A stretch of DNA of 22,500 bases from Bigelowiella natans CCMP2755. Its lineage: Eukaryota > Cercozoa > Chlorarachniophyceae. The position numbers were made by a program, and so were the translations under genes. Positions 20,901-22,500 of the stretch are shown in pieces. The notes beneath the pieces are model-generated. The model was not told the origin of the DNA, did no database searches, and saw only the letters and a list, made by a program, of their open reading frames with translations. Within the stretch, counting starts at the first letter, position 1, and each line of letters starts with the position of its first letter. The stretch covers positions 1-22,500 of the forward strand of contig ADNK01000410.1 in NCBI GenBank assembly GCA_000320545.1, written 5' to 3'.

Positions 20901-22066
20901 GATGGTACTAATGCACCTTATCCTCAACGATATGGTCAAGGTAGCTACAAATAAGTTTTTTTTATTGGGATAAAACTTAATTGAACTTCAATACCAGATC
21001 AAAGGTCCTATTACGGAAATATCAAAGAGAATTTACGATGAGGTTTCACTTTTGTATATCTGTTTTGTGTAAGTGCTTCTACCACTCGACGTAATGTTTT
21101 TGCTTCCTAGGATCTCCGTATTTCTGAATTGGTCCGAATTCTCTTCCACGAGCTCTCCCAGAAGGTATCCATATTTCATTTATATGAACTGGCAAAAACA
21201 TATGTGCACAATTTGATAGGGGAAGAGTCCAATCTACAATTTGTTACCCGACACTCTCTCAAAGTTAAGTCTTGAGAGATCTAAAGGGACGATGTCGAAA
21301 GATCATTTTCGCGGGATCATTGGATTTCTTCTCGGGTAGTAGAATGTATCTAGGTAATTGTTTATATATTCTGATTACATGTTTTCTACGCGAAGCTTCA
21401 TTACAAAGGAAAAGCACACGGAGTCTTTGGTGGAAAAATTGTGTCACAGGTTTGAGTGTTCATCTCTTCATTCGTTCAAATATGATTGTTTGGCAATCTG
21501 TATATGTCAGATTTAAGACTGCAGAAGAGGAATTCCAATATAGAGATCTGGCATATTGTCTCTCCCAGGCATTGCATAATATAGATTTCATCGTACCTTT
21601 CATTTTGTCTGACTCACACCCCCGGTTTTAAAAATGTGTAGATTCATTTCTCTGAAAAGCCTGTGAGAAAGTTGTTGGATATGTATCCGGTATATAAAGA
21701 AAAGCTGCGGGATTCGCAGGTATTTGTGACATGACCATGAGGTTGATTAGGAAAATAAAATAAATGTTTTACTTGATGGATAAGGTATTCCGTTATTTTT
21801 CGGAGATTGAGAAAAAGTCGCGAAAGTTTGCAAAGGCGGAAACGAAGAATTTGTTGGATGAGTTGGCAGCAAGGTTGAATCGTAAGGAAGACGATGATGG
21901 GGATGTCAAGGTACTGAGATAATTGTGAAAAGGCAGATCATACGATTTTGGCAAGATGTCTATAATTAGCCATATGTTTAACTTTTAGCAAAGTTCGCCT
22001 ATGTCGGGGAAGAAAGAACAGCGGGAAAGGCCGCGTCGTAACATCTTGAAGGCTTCTGAAGAGTAG
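16009..22066 (+). CDS. Condensin complex subunit 1 (CAP-D2/Cnd1), 36 exons, about 1315 aa
   Basis: This HEAT-repeat subunit of condensin I works with SMC2/SMC4, CAP-G and the kleisin CAP-H in mitotic chromosome compaction. First exons: 16009-16057, 16123-16276, 16339-16385, 16445-16503, 16566-16643, 16700-16756, 16814-16870, 16924-17016. Middle: 17075-17179, 17236-17329, 17384-17441, 17496-17553, 17610-17729, 17786-17937, 18064-18159, 18213-18289, 18346-18431, 18489-19763. Then 19823-19867 and small exons to the last, 21989-22066. All 36 join in phase (3,948 coding bases). Diagnostic stretches are GTFDLLYSFS, VHDISSYTRSKVLQLWGVLV, ERLKDKAVQVRKRAVSLI, HLQLLFTLLEQSPHV, ANLSVALGDLALRFPNLIEP, SSPKVRKNTLMVLMHLILND, IKGPITEISKRIYDEDLRIS and RDLAYCLS. 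The C-terminus is basic (RPRRNILKASEE). The length is close to animal CAP-D2 (about 1,400). An acidic, Lys/Glu-rich insert sits near residues 525-570. The start MEFYFPSKKDG resembles CAP-D2 starts. Exon 18 (1,275 bases) is unusually long. Confidence 0.95.
17953..17994. repeat. (TA)n microsatellite in condensin intron 14
   Basis: About 20 TA units lie in the intron 17938-18063. It is the only sizeable microsatellite in the whole 6-kb condensin gene. Confidence 0.95.
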
Positions 22067-22500
22067 ATTAGAAAAATTGGACACCTATTTGCTGCGCACG
22101 TCTAGACGTGCTTACCCAGAGGCAGCAACATAGCCACCCGTGTATACTTAATTACATTCGTTTCGCAATATAGACGGGCGGATGGAATTGTTTTTGGTCT
22201 AGCAGTGTTTGAATTACGATTGAGAGCGCGTGACAGCTTCGCACACATGCAACTGCTTGCAATGCGTGCTAGCGTGGTTAGCGCTGCATGTGTCATTTTG
22301 TTAGCAAGTTAGCTAGCAGTGCCATCTCCATAGATCTAGCCACCATGCCATGCCTGCTAGCCACTAGCCACGCCAAGATGGGTTGCGCACGAACTAGCTA
22401 GCGACGACGCATGCACACATTCACAGCGCTAGCTAGCTAGACTGGCCACGCTCCACATGAAGCTTGCAGATGGATGAGAGACATTGCCATCTCAATCGCA
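22067..22500. other. Downstream intergenic DNA rich in GCTAGC/GCATGC words
   Basis: No coding exon is supported. A 16-base perfect palindrome lies at 22096-22111, 29 bases after the condensin stop codon. From about 22260 to 22440 the sequence is crowded with AGCTAGC, CTAGCC and GCATG (for example 22310-22318, 22394-22402 and 22428-22441). The composition matches the tail-to-tail spaces at 8207-9096 and 13353-14187, so I infer that the next gene to the right may be convergent. Confidence 0.6.
22096..22111. repeat. 16-bp perfect palindrome after condensin stop
   Basis: GCACGTCTAGACGTGC is its own reverse complement and begins 29 bases past the TAG stop. It lies in the expected 3'-UTR or end-processing zone of the condensin gene. 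No T run follows, and protein-coding Pol II genes do not use hairpin terminators, so its role is open. Confidence 0.95.

Noticed and set aside
22102-22296. 64-residue minus-strand open frame
   Set aside because: It overlaps palindrome-rich intergenic DNA, lacks splice context and has no recognisable motif.

Overview
Nuclear DNA of an intron-dense eukaryote, most likely a unicellular protist or alga. Nearly every gene is cut into short exons by GT-AG introns, mostly 50-110 bases long. One tRNA gene carries internal Pol III promoter boxes, and simple-sequence repeats are abundant. I could not fix the lineage. FAM91 and condensin are widespread in eukaryotes. A nuclear gene for a YbeY-type rRNA-maturation enzyme with an N-terminal presequence implies a mitochondrial or plastid target.

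Layout, left to right. (1) 1 to about 5766, minus strand: a FAM91-family vesicle-tethering adaptor gene in about 20 exons. Its 3' end lies off the left edge, and its introns hold most of the window's microsatellites. (2) 6070-6142, plus: tRNA-Gln(TTG). (3) 7689-8206, plus: a four-exon gene for a small, very charged protein of 79 residues. (4) 9097-9809, minus: a four-exon gene for an unrecognised 132-residue protein with a basic coiled coil. (5) 10475-13352, plus: an 11-exon gene for a 692-residue protein with a SANT/Myb domain; its architecture resembles the centromere-licensing factor M18BP1/KNL2. (6) 14188-15659, minus: a seven-exon gene for an organelle-type YbeY endoribonuclease. (7) 16009-22066, plus: a 36-exon gene for condensin subunit 1 (CAP-D2/Cnd1), about 1,315 residues, apparently complete.

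From gene 3 onward the genes alternate in orientation, so head-to-head spaces (9810-10474, 15660-16008) alternate with tail-to-tail spaces (8207-9096, 13353-14187). The region after condensin (22067-22500) looks like the tail-to-tail spaces. These three spaces are rich in GCATGC/GCTAGC-like words, and each carries at least one long perfect or near-perfect palindrome. Head-to-head spaces do not show this. Two genes concern chromosome segregation (condensin; the KNL2-like protein), but nothing in the sequence shows that they are co-regulated.

No CRISPR array, transposase, viral gene or toxin gene was seen. Exon models were built by hand from reading frame, splice sites and phase agreement. Family names come from remembered family patterns, not from a database search.
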